From assembly GCF_002913225.1 (NCBI RefSeq), contig NZ_PPAW01000015.1, forward strand, positions 186,001-250,000: DNA of 64,000 bases, written 5' to 3'. Below are positions 1 to 10,084 of this stretch, one piece after another. Under the pieces are notes generated by a model, which worked only from the letters and a program-made list of their open reading frames with translations, did not search any database and had not been told where the DNA came from. Position 1 is the first letter of the stretch, and each line of letters starts with the position of its first letter. The DNA is from Campylobacter concisus (GTDB lineage: Bacteria; Campylobacterota; Campylobacteria; Campylobacterales; Campylobacteraceae). The translations under genes and the position numbers were made by a program.

Positions 1-708
1 TTTAACTACAACCCAAACTACCCACGCTATCTAAGCTTTGAAGCACACAAGCTAATAGGCGCGATCAAAAATTTAAGCAAATTTTACCTAAATAGCGTTA
101 GCAACTCAAAATTGCTCATATCCTTTACTCTAGTAAGCTATAGCCTAAGTTTGGTGCATTTTGACATACATATAAGATGCACTTCATGCCCGCAAAAGCC
201 AAATGAGAGGCTAGTAAAAGAAGCTGGCGAGCTACTAAAAGAGCTAAATGCCAAGATGAGTAAAGCAGAGGACGGCTTTAATATAAACATAAGCGTGCCA
301 CTGCCAAAAAGTGGGACATTTAAAAGGCAAAGCGTGGAGATAGCCAGCCTTCTAGGCAAAAATGCGATCATAGCTTGCGATGATGAAAATTTATTTTTAA
401 CGCTAAGTCATGAGCTAAGCTTTACTGGGCTAAAGCTCAGCAAACAAAAGAGCTTTGAGAGTTTAAATTTGCACATAAAAGATGCCATTTTTAAGCCAGA
501 CATCATCTTCGTGCAAAAGGAGTATCTAAGCGACAAAACAAGGCTTGACGAGATGCTAACTTATCAAAAGCTTAAGAATTTCTACATCGTCATCATCAGC
601 AAGGATGAAGCAAAAAGCATCAAAAGCGAGAAGATGACTACACTTAGACAGCCATTTACTAGCGATAGTTTGCACGAGACTTTGGGGATAGTGGCTAGGA
701 ATTTATAA
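1..708 (+). CDS. C-terminal part of a protein ending in a degenerate receiver-like domain (5' end outside window)
   Basis: The reading frame is open from base 1, so the start lies upstream of the window. The last ~110 residues have the layout of a response-regulator receiver: a strand ending in acidic residues (IIACDDENLF), a strand where the phospho-Asp would sit (FKPDIIFV), and a final RQPFTSDSL that resembles the KPF signature with the Lys replaced. The central part (CTSCPQKP, then ISVPLPKSG) could be the end of a degenerate histidine-kinase ATPase domain. I infer a hybrid sensor or a receiver used for protein contacts, possibly not phosphorylated. Its stop overlaps the end of convergent ruvX by a few bases. 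Confidence 0.55.
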   Translation, partial: FNYNPNYPRYLSFEAHKLIGAIKNLSKFYLNSVSNSKLLISFTLVSYSLSLVHFDIHIRCTSCPQKPNERLVKEAGELLKELNAKMSKAEDGFNINISVPLPKSGTFKRQSVEIASLLGKNAIIACDDENLFLTLSHELSFTGLKLSKQKSFESLNLHIKDAIFKPDIIFVQKEYLSDKTRLDEMLTYQKLKNFYIVIISKDEAKSIKSEKMTTLRQPFTSDSLHETLGIVARNL

Positions 709-1086
709 AATTTTTAGGTATCTCTTTAAGATAATGGTGGCTGAAACGCTATCAAGCCTGCCATCTCGCTTTGTATTTGTGTAAATTTCACTTGCCTCGC
801 TGCTACTAAAGGCCTCGTCTTGATAGACGATATTAGCCTGCACGTCAAGAAGCGAGACAAAGTGCTCTATGCGCCTTCTCATCTCATCCTCACTACTACC
901 ACCGATCGGAACGCCCACCACTAGCGTGTTTGGAGCGTATTCATTTACTTTTTGGCTCACATCTCTTGCGGCTTGGTTGCGGTTTTTTCTAAGAACTGGC
1001 TCAAGCGGTGTCACGACCTCGCCAAAACCAAAAGCAAGCCCTATGCGCTTTAGTCCAACATCGATCGCCATAAATTTCTCTCTCAT
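703..1086 (-). CDS. ruvX: RuvX/YqgF family putative Holliday junction resolvase
   Basis: 127 residues, a usual length for the YqgF/RuvX family. The RNase H-like fold starts with AIDVGLKRIGLAF (first catalytic Asp at about residue 9), has VVGVPIG in the middle and ends with a YQDEAFSS strand plus a late Asp. Family members act on branched DNA or on pre-16S rRNA 5' ends; which role applies here cannot be read from sequence. The start ATG overlaps the dprA stop by 4 nt, so the two genes are translationally coupled. Pairing with dprA fits a recombination or transformation context. Confidence 0.9.
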   Translation of the reverse strand: MREKFMAIDVGLKRIGLAFGFGEVVTPLEPVLRKNRNQAARDVSQKVNEYAPNTLVVGVPIGGSSEDEMRRRIEHFVSLLDVQANIVYQDEAFSSSEASEIYTNTKRDGRLDSVSATIILKRYLKIL

Positions 1087-1853
1087 AGCGCGCTTTTCAC
1101 TCTTAAATTTGAAATTTCAACCAGCCCATCAAGCTCGTACTCGTAGATGATCTCGCCAAATTTAGACAATGCTTCATCAAGGCTAACTCCGTTTTTGCAA
1201 AATTTCAAGATCTCATCGCTTGTTTTTTCTTGCTCTTTTACCTCACCAAAAAGCGAGGCAAATTTAACGTAATCATCGATAAGCTCGGCCTTTTTGCTAG
1301 CTAGCAAGGCATTTGTCCCATTGCTATCATTTATGCGCTGCGGCAGGACAAAGAGAGGGATTTTAAGCTCATTTGCCAGTCTTGCACTTTGCATAGAGCC
1401 GCTTCTTAGATCAGCCTGAGCGACAACCAGAGCTTGTGCAAGCCCCACAACTATGCGGTTTCGCTCTAAAAACCTATAAGCGATCGGTGGCTCGCCATCG
1501 TCATACTCGCTTAGAGCCAAGCCTTTTTCATAAATTTCTTTTATCGGCGCCCTATTTTGAGCTGGATAGATGATGTCAAGCCCATTTGCAAAAACGCCGA
1601 TGGTTCGTGGCATGGCGGCTTTATGAGCTGTGATATCCACACCGATAGCCCCACCACTCACCACGCAGACATTTGCACTTTTTAGCGCTGCACAAAGTGC
1701 TATGACACACTCTTTTGTATAGACACTTGCCTTTCTTGAGCCAACGACTGCGACTTTTGGCATACTAAGAAGCGAGGTGTCACCTATGAAATTTAGCTCT
1801 TTTGGGGGATTTTTTAGCCTATTTAGCGCCTCTGGGATGATTTCAAGCTTCAT
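1083..1853 (-). CDS. dprA: DNA-processing protein DprA
   Basis: 256 residues forming essentially only the DprA Rossmann fold. Visible motifs are VAVVGSRKAS, VVSGGAIGVD and a YPAQNR segment that matches the DprA ssDNA-binding core. DprA protects incoming single strands and loads RecA during natural transformation, which fits Campylobacter competence. The SAM-like N-terminal and winged-helix C-terminal extensions of longer DprAs are reduced or absent. Start ATG overlaps the stop of the upstream deacetylase-like gene by 4 nt. Confidence 0.93.
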   Translation of the reverse strand: MKLEIIPEALNRLKNPPKELNFIGDTSLLSMPKVAVVGSRKASVYTKECVIALCAALKSANVCVVSGGAIGVDITAHKAAMPRTIGVFANGLDIIYPAQNRAPIKEIYEKGLALSEYDDGEPPIAYRFLERNRIVVGLAQALVVAQADLRSGSMQSARLANELKIPLFVLPQRINDSNGTNALLASKKAELIDDYVKFASLFGEVKEQEKTSDEILKFCKNGVSLDEALSKFGEIIYEYELDGLVEISNLRVKSAL

Positions 1854-3298
1854 AAAATATCTTTTAGATAAACAACTTCTACATCTTTTAAGATGTTGTT
1901 TTTGCTAGCTTTTATCACTGCGATCGTATTTTTCTTTGGATGTCCGATGGCGATCGCGTAGCCCCTTTTTTTGGCTAAATTTACAGCGGCTACAAGCTCT
2001 CGCCTAACCGCACTAGCCGATGGATCATCATCTAAAAATATATCTCTTGAAATGTAAGGTTGATTATATTTTTTCGCAGCCCTTGCCACGGCTGTTTGAG
2101 CGATCGTCTTACTATCAACAAAGATAAAGCCCTGCTCTATCAGCGCTCTATATGCCTTATCCATCGCGTCATAATCACTTGTAAATCGTGATCCTGTGTG
2201 GTTGTTTGTATATTTTGCACGCGGAAAGTCTCTTCGTATCTTTTTTATCTTCTCAAGCATACTCTCAAAGCTCTCATTTACCGTGAGCGTGCCTATCTCT
2301 GGGCTATCAAAGTGCTTTGCCTGCATCGGCAGATGTATCATATAAAACTCAAACGACCTAGCGATCGAAGGTGTATCTGGGTGAGTTTTTGTAGCTGGAA
2401 AAATGGACGGCGTTATCTTTAGACCGATTGATTTTACCATGCTAGCGTGCTCAAAAGTCGCCACATCATCGATTATTAGCACCAGCTTCGCGCGCCCTTT
2501 TACGCTGCTATTTGGAGTAAATGGCACAACCGCAAAGTCATCTTTTTTAGCATTTTCTTTTTGCGGTTTTTCGCTGTAAATTTGCTTCTTGTCTTTTTTG
2601 CCAGGCTCAATCCCGCTTTTTTTAGCAGGTTCTGGTTTTAAAATTTCACTATGCTTTAAATTTTCTTTTATGCTTAAATTTGCTTCAGCGCTTTTGTTTT
2701 GCTCTGTTTTTGCATCTGCTTTTACTTCATTTTTGCCTGCGTAAAATGGCTCGATTATTTGCTCGACCTTTTGCTCAGGCTTTTCTTCACTCTTTGCTTC
2801 AGAGCTTGTATCTACGCTACTTTGCATATTTTTATATAAATTTGCAAGCAAATTTTTAGTATCATTTTGCTCTTTTTTTGGCTCTTCTTTTTTAGCTTCT
2901 ACTTTTACTTCAGGTTTTATCTCAGGAGTTATCTTTTTTTGCTCTTTTGGCTCAGTTTTTGGCTTTAGAGCAAGTTCGCTTTTGTGTTTAGGATCGGTAA
3001 AAATTTTACTTAAATTTTCATCTTCATCAAATTTTAGAGGGTATTTTCTCTTCTCATACTCTTGTTTTTTATCTTTGCTAGCAACTTTTTGCTCAGCTTT
3101 TTTTGAAATTTGCTTCTCGCTCTTTGGCTCATTTACCTTGCTTATCTGCTCAACATCTTTGTTTTTGATGCTAAGAGCTGCGATGAGTGCCACTATCAAA
3201 ATAGCAGCGATGACGCCGATACCAAGGAAAATTTTATTATGAGAGCGACCTGCACTCTTTTTTGCAGGACGCTTCTTTGTAGTCTTTTTTTCGCTCAA
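1850..3298 (-). CDS. Divergent polysaccharide deacetylase family protein (YibQ-like), membrane anchored
   Basis: 482 residues. A basic N-terminus is followed by one membrane segment (about residues 24-45, KIFLGIGVIAAILIVAL), then ~200 residues of Lys/Glu-rich low-complexity linker. A NodB-like barrel follows from about residue 270 (LVLIIDDVATFEH, FYMIHLPMQA, NNHTGSRFT, AIAIGHPKKNT). This is the divergent deacetylase family; it probably acts on an envelope glycan, substrate unknown. The predicted start is TTG, 3 nt after the ilvC stop, with no strong ribosome-binding site, so the start is uncertain. The linker is long and charged, as expected for spanning the periplasm. Confidence 0.8.
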   Translation of the reverse strand: MSEKKTTKKRPAKKSAGRSHNKIFLGIGVIAAILIVALIAALSIKNKDVEQISKVNEPKSEKQISKKAEQKVASKDKKQEYEKRKYPLKFDEDENLSKIFTDPKHKSELALKPKTEPKEQKKITPEIKPEVKVEAKKEEPKKEQNDTKNLLANLYKNMQSSVDTSSEAKSEEKPEQKVEQIIEPFYAGKNEVKADAKTEQNKSAEANLSIKENLKHSEILKPEPAKKSGIEPGKKDKKQIYSEKPQKENAKKDDFAVVPFTPNSSVKGRAKLVLIIDDVATFEHASMVKSIGLKITPSIFPATKTHPDTPSIARSFEFYMIHLPMQAKHFDSPEIGTLTVNESFESMLEKIKKIRRDFPRAKYTNNHTGSRFTSDYDAMDKAYRALIEQGFIFVDSKTIAQTAVARAAKKYNQPYISRDIFLDDDPSASAVRRELVAAVNLAKKRGYAIAIGHPKKNTIAVIKASKNNILKDVEVVYLKDIL

Positions 3299-3301
3299 GG
3301 C

Positions 3302-4354
<1,053 letters not shown>

Positions 4355-4431
4355 TTATACATTTTAGCAACAAAAACGTTGCTGAAAAAGAGCAAAAAAG
4401 TATCTTTAAGTTTTATGCTGCAGCTTTTTGC

Positions 4432-4437
4432 TATAAT
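4432..4437 (+). promoter_or_regulatory. -10 box for the HDOD-rnr-holA run
   Basis: A perfect TATAAT preceded by TTTTTGC lies 35 nt before the HDOD start codon. There is no recognisable -35 hexamer, which is normal for sigma70 promoters in Campylobacter. Confidence 0.55.
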
Positions 4438-4471
4438 GTGACAAAATTTTTAACCTAAAGAGTCACTTTAC

Positions 4472-5290
4472 ATGAATGAATCAATTTTTAAAAAAATCAA
4501 AGCGCTTCCGCCACTAGACGACACTGTCATACAGATCCAGCGCCTACATGCTGACGAAAATAGCTCGATAAATGACCTCACAAAAGTGGTCGAAAAAGAC
4601 CCTATGCTAACAGCAAATATTTTGCGTTCAGCAAATTCACCACTTTACGGATTTTCTCAAGAGATCACAACTATCGCAAGAGCCATTTCACTTTTTGGCA
4701 TGGCTACTATCCGCGGTTTTGCGCTATCAAGTGCCATTAAAAAGACCTTTTCTATAAATTTAGAGCCGTATGACATTACCGCACAAGATTTTTTAAATAT
4801 CTCAATCATGCAAAATGCTTTGATGTATCACTGGTACTCTAAGATAAAACCTAAAAATCTAGAAATTCTCTCTCCTGCTTCATTTATGCTGGAAGTTGGC
4901 AAGATAGTTTTAGCACATGAGCTCACAGAAAATAACCAAGTTGCCGAGTTTAAAACAAAGTTAAAACAAATTTCATCTACCTATGATCTTGCGCTTTTAG
5001 AGTCTGAAATTTTAGACATCACAAACGAAGAGGTTACAGCTAAAATTTTTGAGCAGTGGAATTTAGAGATCGAGCTTGGAAATTCTATCCTCTACTCAAA
5101 CACTCCAGAAGAAGCACCTGATCATATAAAAGAGTGCGCAAGAGCACTAAAAGTAGTAAAAACAGCGGTTAATATCTTTAACCAGCTTGATGATGTGAGC
5201 GTAAATAACGCAACACTTCTTATAAACGAATATGGCTTTGAGAGAGATACATTTTTAATGGCTGTTAGCAAAGTCAAAGACAATTTGTGA
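4472..5290 (+). CDS. HDOD domain-containing protein
   Basis: 272 residues. The N-terminal ~200 form an HDOD domain: LPPLDDTVIQIQRL at the start, then DPMLTANILRSANSPLYG and the helix ISLFGMATIRGFALSSAI. HDOD domains look like HD phosphohydrolases without the catalytic metal ligands and are usually signalling or regulatory. The protein is not fused to another recognisable domain. Its TGA stop overlaps the GTG start of rnr, so the two are coupled, which hints at a link with RNA metabolism, but I infer nothing further. Confidence 0.85.
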   Translation: MNESIFKKIKALPPLDDTVIQIQRLHADENSSINDLTKVVEKDPMLTANILRSANSPLYGFSQEITTIARAISLFGMATIRGFALSSAIKKTFSINLEPYDITAQDFLNISIMQNALMYHWYSKIKPKNLEILSPASFMLEVGKIVLAHELTENNQVAEFKTKLKQISSTYDLALLESEILDITNEEVTAKIFEQWNLEIELGNSILYSNTPEEAPDHIKECARALKVVKTAVNIFNQLDDVSVNNATLLINEYGFERDTFLMAVSKVKDNL

Positions 5291-7206
5291 AAGAATTTTT
5301 AACATCACTTCTCGTTGGCATCAAAGAAAAAGAGGTATCAAACGAAGATAAAGAGGTCTTGCGTAATCTCCTAAACCTTGGTGCCATAAGCTTACATAAA
5401 GATAAATTTTACCTAAACAACGGCTATGTCTGCGGTAAGCTAGACATCAGCCAAAATGCAACTGGCTTTATCATGCCATTTGACAAGCGCTTCAAGCAAG
5501 ATATCATCGTAGAAAATAAAAATTTAAACAACTCCCACCTTGGCGATATCGTGTTAGCAAAGCTTTTGCCACTTAAGAAAAAACGCCAAAGTGCTAAGAT
5601 AGTGATGAGCCTAAAGCTTGCAAATGAGACAAGCGTGGTCTATACAAAACGCTTTGGGGCGGCCATTTTAGGGGTAAATTTAAAAACAGGGCTAAGCACA
5701 ACCCTAAAAGCAACGCAAAAAAGCCTAAAGATGCTCCCGCTTGGGACGCTACTAAAGATAAACAACCTAAACAACGAAATAGTCGAGGTTTTAGGAAATT
5801 TAGAAGACCCGCTAAGCGATGAGAAAATTTCGCTTGCTATTTATAATAAAAATGATAAATTTAGCGAGGCTTGCGAGCTTGAAGCAAAGGCATTTGGTGA
5901 TGAAGTCGATGCTAGCATGTATCCAAACAGGGTTGATCTAAGAAATTTAGATTTTTGCACGATCGATCCAGTCGATGCTAAAGACTTTGACGATGCCATA
6001 TATTTTGATGAGAAAAAGCGTGAAATTTACGTAGCAATCGCCGATGTAAGCGAGTATGTGACCGCGTATAGCGCCATTGATAGCGAGGCTAAAAAAAGAG
6101 GCTTTTCTATCTACTTTCCGCACATCTCAGTGCCGATGTTGCCGCGAGCGCTTAGTGAAAATATCTGCTCGCTAAAGCCAGACGTGCCGCGCCTTGCATT
6201 TTGTTTTAAAATTTCACTCGATGCAAACAACGAGGTAAAAAAAGAGGAGCTTTTTGAGGCGATAATCCTTTCAAAAAGGCGCTTTAACTACGATGAGATC
6301 GATGAAATTTTAGAGGGCAAAAGAGAGTGTGAAATTTCATGGATCAAGCCACTTTTTAAACTCACCACAAAGCTTCGCAAAAAAAGGCTTTTGCACGCGT
6401 TTGACTTCAGGACAAAAGAGCTTAGAATGAGCCTTGATGAAGAGGGTCAAATTTCACAAACTAGGTTTGAAAGCGACTCTGATTCACATAGACTAGTCGA
6501 GGACTGCATGCTTTTAGCAAACAAAGCTGCTGCTAAGCTCATCACAAAGGGCGTTTTTAGAAACCACGCATCGCCTGATTTTAAAAAGATAGATACCTTG
6601 CTTGAAGACCTGCAGCTTTTGGGGCTTGACTTTACCTACGAGAGCGACCTTGCAAATTTGATAAGAAAGATCCAAGCAAAGGCCGATGAGCTGGGCAACC
6701 GCGAAGAGATAGATAAGCTCATCATCAAGTCTCAAAAAAAGGCTGAATACTCAAGTGAAAATTTAGGCCACTTTGGGCTTGGATTTGATAGATACACGCA
6801 CTTTACAAGCCCTATTAGACGCTATTCTGACCTTATTTTACACAGACTTTTAAAGGCTAAAATTTCAAAAGATGAGAAGCTTTACAACTTCTTGCTTTTA
6901 AACATCCAAAGCACATGTGCAACCTTAAGCGAGCTTGAAAGAGAGGCCGACAAGGTAGCCTACGACTTTATGGATAGGAAATTTGCACGCTGGGCAGCCG
7001 CAAACATCGGCAAAGAGGTGCGTTGCTACGTGAGCGAAAACCAAAATGTCTTGGTTGCCAAGCTTGATGATTATTTCGTTGGAGCTAGGATTTTCATCAC
7101 TGGATACAGCGCAAATTTACTTCAAAAGCTTGTCGTAAAGATCACAGAGGCCGACATCGCGAGTGCTAAAATTTTTGCAAAAGTGGTAAGAAAGATCGAT
7201 GTATAG
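5287..7206 (+). CDS. rnr: RNase R family 3'-5' exoribonuclease (RNB domain)
   Basis: 639 residues, short for RNase R (E. coli about 810) but usual for this phylum. An N-terminal winged/cold-shock-like part is followed by the RNB catalytic domain with the DPVDAKDFDDAIYF motif (clustered Asp ligands for Mg2+), then HFTSPIRRYSDLILHR. The C-terminal S1 domain is reduced or strongly diverged. It degrades structured RNA. The start is GTG overlapping the HDOD stop; the stop overlaps the holA ATG by 8 nt. Confidence 0.92.
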   Translation: MKEFLTSLLVGIKEKEVSNEDKEVLRNLLNLGAISLHKDKFYLNNGYVCGKLDISQNATGFIMPFDKRFKQDIIVENKNLNNSHLGDIVLAKLLPLKKKRQSAKIVMSLKLANETSVVYTKRFGAAILGVNLKTGLSTTLKATQKSLKMLPLGTLLKINNLNNEIVEVLGNLEDPLSDEKISLAIYNKNDKFSEACELEAKAFGDEVDASMYPNRVDLRNLDFCTIDPVDAKDFDDAIYFDEKKREIYVAIADVSEYVTAYSAIDSEAKKRGFSIYFPHISVPMLPRALSENICSLKPDVPRLAFCFKISLDANNEVKKEELFEAIILSKRRFNYDEIDEILEGKRECEISWIKPLFKLTTKLRKKRLLHAFDFRTKELRMSLDEEGQISQTRFESDSDSHRLVEDCMLLANKAAAKLITKGVFRNHASPDFKKIDTLLEDLQLLGLDFTYESDLANLIRKIQAKADELGNREEIDKLIIKSQKKAEYSSENLGHFGLGFDRYTHFTSPIRRYSDLILHRLLKAKISKDEKLYNFLLLNIQSTCATLSELEREADKVAYDFMDRKFARWAAANIGKEVRCYVSENQNVLVAKLDDYFVGARIFITGYSANLLQKLVVKITEADIASAKIFAKVVRKIDV

Positions 7207-8197
7207 AAAAGATTTGGAGCTAAATTTAGCAAACGCAAATTTAAGCAACTACTTCTTGCTTTTTGGCGCGGACGAGTTTCAGATTGAGCTTTTTGGCAAA
7301 GAAATTTTGAGCTTTTATGCAAGTGAAGATGCAAATTTATTAAGCCTTTATTTTGACGAATACAACTACGCGCAAGCAAGCTCTCACTTAAGTGAGCAGT
7401 CGCTTTTTGGCGGCAAAAATATCCTCTATGTAAAAAGCGACAAAAAGATCCCAGCAAAAGAGCTAAAAGAGCTCATCTCACTTTGTTCAAAGAGCCAGGA
7501 CAACTACTTTTTGTTTGAGCTTTATGAAGCTGATATGAAGCTAGTTTTTGATACGCAAAAGGCTTTTGGGGCAAATTTTGCTAGATTTTTCAAGCCTTCA
7601 AACCCAGATGAAGCGATAAATTTATTAGCCAAAAGCTCGGCTAAGATAGGCCTAAACATAACCAAAAACGCACTTTATGAGCTTTATTTTACACATAATG
7701 AAAATTTATACCTTGCAGCAAGCGAGCTGACAAAACTAAAGAGCCTAAACACCCACATCGAACAAGACGATGTAAAAAGGCTGGTCTTTGGACTTGGCGG
7801 GATAAATTTTGATGATTTTTTCAATAAATTTATGGCTCTAAAAGATATAAAAAACGACTTTTTTACCTACCTAGAAGATCCAAATTTTAATGAAATTTTA
7901 CTTCTAAACTCACTTTACAAAGCATTTTTTAGGCTATTTAAAATTTACTCTTACATAAAGATAAATGGCTGCTTAAATTTAGACGAAGCGATCGGTTATC
8001 AGCCGCCTGTAAATGTGGCAAATTTACTAAAAGCAAATAGCTTAAAGCTAAGTTTAAATGCCTATTTAGAGATATTTAAAACCCTAAATTTAGCCGAGCT
8101 AGAGCTAAAAACAAATACAAAAATGGATAAAGAAATTTTCGTCTTATCAACCATTTTAAATCTGCAGCACCTCATATCAACAGCAAATATTAAGTAA
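7199..8197 (+). CDS. holA: DNA polymerase III subunit delta
   Basis: 332 residues, the usual delta length. FLLFGADEFQIELF near the N-terminus is the typical opening of the delta AAA+-like fold, which lacks a functional Walker A. Delta opens the beta clamp within the clamp loader. It starts inside the last codons of rnr. The next gene, rpsF, has its own leader of about 77 nt. Confidence 0.85.
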   Translation: MYRKDLELNLANANLSNYFLLFGADEFQIELFGKEILSFYASEDANLLSLYFDEYNYAQASSHLSEQSLFGGKNILYVKSDKKIPAKELKELISLCSKSQDNYFLFELYEADMKLVFDTQKAFGANFARFFKPSNPDEAINLLAKSSAKIGLNITKNALYELYFTHNENLYLAASELTKLKSLNTHIEQDDVKRLVFGLGGINFDDFFNKFMALKDIKNDFFTYLEDPNFNEILLLNSLYKAFFRLFKIYSYIKINGCLNLDEAIGYQPPVNVANLLKANSLKLSLNAYLEIFKTLNLAELELKTNTKMDKEIFVLSTILNLQHLISTANIK

Positions 8198-8274
8198 ATT
8201 TAAGCTAAAATCCACCCTTGCTTAATGCAAAATCCTTGCTCACAAAGTGAGCTAAATATCCATAAGGAGAAAAA

Positions 8275-8694
8275 ATGAAACATTACGAGCTTTTATTCAT
8301 TCTTAAGCCGACATTGACGGAAGAGGAAGTTAAAGCTAAGGTTGATTTCGTAAAAGAAGTCATAACAAAAAACGGCGGCGAGATCGCTACTGTCGTTGAG
8401 ATGGGCACTAGAAAACTAGCTTATACCATCAAAAAATATGAGCGTGGAACATATTTTGTTATCTATTACAAAGCTCCACCAGCACTTCTTGCAGAGCTTA
8501 CAAGAAACGTAAGAATCACAGAAGATATCATAAGATTTTTAAGCGTTAAATATGAAAACAAACGCGAAATTGCAGCTTGGGAAAGACTTTGCAAAGGTAT
8601 CAAGCAAACTATAAAAAAAGAACCTCGCGAGCCAAGAGCGCCACGCGAGCCAAGAGCTGAAAAAGTAGACGAGCAAACATTTACAGAAGAATAA
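8275..8694 (+). CDS. rpsF: 30S ribosomal protein S6
   Basis: 139 residues. The body ([17 protein letters not shown], then [19 protein letters not shown]) is clear S6. The C-terminus is extended by repeats of the type [11 protein letters not shown], a charged tail seen in several Campylobacterota S6 proteins. The ribosome-binding site AAGGAG is well placed. It leads the conserved rpsF-ssb-rpsR trio, with ssb beginning 14 nt after it. Confidence 0.97.
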   Translation: MKHYELLFILKPTLTEEEVKAKVDFVKEVITKNGGEIATVVEMGTRKLAYTIKKYERGTYFVIYYKAPPALLAELTRNVRITEDIIRFLSVKYENKREIAAWERLCKGIKQTIKKEPREPRAPREPRAEKVDEQTFTEE

Positions 8695-8707
8695 TCAAGG
8701 ATAAAAA

Positions 8708-9235
8708 ATGTTCAATAAAGTAGTATTAGTTGGAAATTTAACCAGAGATATAGAGCTTAGATATACTACTAGCGGCGTTGCCATAGGAAATTCTAGTATA
8801 GCTGTGACACGCAAAATCACCTCAAATGGGGAAAGAAGAGATGAGACTTGCTTTATTGATATATCATTTTTTGGCAAGAGTGCAGAGATAGCAAACCAAT
8901 ATCTCAACAAGGGATCGAAGCTGCTTATCGAAGGAAGACTCAAATTTGATCAGTGGACCGACAATAACGGACAAAATCGCTCAAAACACTCTATCGCCGT
9001 TGAGAGCATGGAAATGCTTGGCTCAAATAACCAAACGCAACAAGGCGGATACTCTATGAATAGCCAAAATAGCGGTGGCTACGGACAGCAAGGCGGATAT
9101 CAAAATAACCAATATAACCGCCAACAAGAAGCTAGACCGCAAGCTGCTCCGCAAAGAAAGCAAGAGAGTTATTCAGAAGTTCCTGATATAGACGTTGATG
9201 CTGATAGTTTCAACAATGAAGAAATACCGTTTTAA
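8708..9235 (+). CDS. ssb: Single-stranded DNA-binding protein
   Basis: 175 residues. An N-terminal OB fold (FNKVVLVGNLTRDIELRYT, then FIDISFFGKSAEIANQYL) is followed by a Gly/Gln/Asn-rich linker and an acidic tip ending NNEEIPF, the docking peptide for replication and repair partners. It coats ssDNA in replication, repair and transformation. It sits between the two ribosomal protein genes, with a good AAGGAT ribosome-binding site. Confidence 0.97.
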   Translation: MFNKVVLVGNLTRDIELRYTTSGVAIGNSSIAVTRKITSNGERRDETCFIDISFFGKSAEIANQYLNKGSKLLIEGRLKFDQWTDNNGQNRSKHSIAVESMEMLGSNNQTQQGGYSMNSQNSGGYGQQGGYQNNQYNRQQEARPQAAPQRKQESYSEVPDIDVDADSFNNEEIPF

Positions 9236-9251
9236 TTTTAAAGGATAAAAA

Positions 9252-9512
9252 ATGGCAGAAAAAAGAAAATATTCACGCAAATATTGCAAATTTACAGAAG
9301 CAAAGATTGATTTTATAGACTACAAAGACACTTCACTTTTAAAGTATTGCTTGTCAGAGAGATTTAAAATCATGCCAAGACGCTTAACTGGCACATCAAA
9401 AAGATATCAAGAGATGGTAGAAAAAGCGATCAAGAGAGCTCGCCACGCAGCTATCATACCTTACATAGTTGATCGCAAAGACGTAGCTTCAAATCCTTTT
9501 GAAGGTCTATAA
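9252..9512 (+). CDS. rpsR: 30S ribosomal protein S18
   Basis: 86 residues, usual S18 length. Clear family features are the [10 protein letters not shown]-terminus and [20 protein letters not shown] in the centre. It pairs with S6 on the 30S platform, which fits its place at the end of the rpsF-ssb-rpsR operon. A hairpin terminator follows at 9522-9545. Confidence 0.97.
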   Translation: MAEKRKYSRKYCKFTEAKIDFIDYKDTSLLKYCLSERFKIMPRRLTGTSKRYQEMVEKAIKRARHAAIIPYIVDRKDVASNPFEGL

Positions 9513-9521
9513 TCCATAAAT

Positions 9522-9545
9522 TTTTAGCCCTATCTTGGGCTAAAA
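9522..9545 (+). terminator. Terminator after rpsR
   Basis: A 9-bp perfect stem (TTTTAGCCC / GGGCTAAAA) with a 6-nt loop lies 10 nt after the rpsR stop and is followed by a short T-rich stretch. Confidence 0.75.
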
Positions 9546-9579
9546 TCTTTTAAATTTAACTCTTAATTTTTACTATTTC

Positions 9580-9890
9580 TAAGTTTTTATAAAATTTGCT
9601 CATCACAATCTTAAATTTATTAACATTTTAAAATCACCAAGCTAGCCAAATTTATTTAGATGTTGTCTGGTTTTTAAATTTACGTCTTAAATTTATCATG
9701 CTTTTATAAAAAACTTTTTATAAATTTACTAGCTGATTTTTAAATTTTATAAGCATTTCAAAACCATCAAACTAGCCAAATTTGCCTAGATGTTGTTTGG
9801 CTTTTAAATTTACATATTAAATTTCATCAAGTTTTTGAAAGCTTTTTCATAAATTTCACTCACTGAATTCTTAAATTTATGCGCCACTTT
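9580..9890. repeat. Degenerate tandem repeat (~130-bp period) between rpsR and hpf
   Basis: The 570-bp gap holds no credible gene. It contains about two and a half copies of a ~130-bp unit. The best-conserved part, CTAGCCAAATTT then AGATGTTGT and TTTAAATTTAC, starts near 9642 and again near 9772. A further partial copy begins around 9830 (AAGTTTTTGAAAGC, matching AAGTTTTTATAAAA at 9581). The units are rich in AAATTTA. Function unknown; it could be a decayed non-coding RNA or a simple duplication. Confidence 0.6.
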
Positions 9891-10063
9891 TAAACAACAA
9901 ATATTCCACAAAGGTTTTTAAATTTGGCTACGCAGTTTTATATTATTTGCAAGTTAAATTTAGAACTTGTCCATGAAATTTTCGCCGCACAACAAAAATG
10001 CTAGAGAATACAAAATAAAATTTAAAATTAAAAAATAGCAAGTTAAAAATGGATAATAAATTT

Positions 10064-10080
10064 AGGGGCAAAGCGCCCCT
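10064..10080 (-). terminator. Possible terminator after hpf
   Basis: A 6-bp GC-rich stem (AGGGGC / GCCCCT) lies just downstream of hpf on its strand. The following T-run is weak (AAATTTATT), so it is a moderate candidate. Confidence 0.45.
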
Positions 10081-10084
10081 AGTT

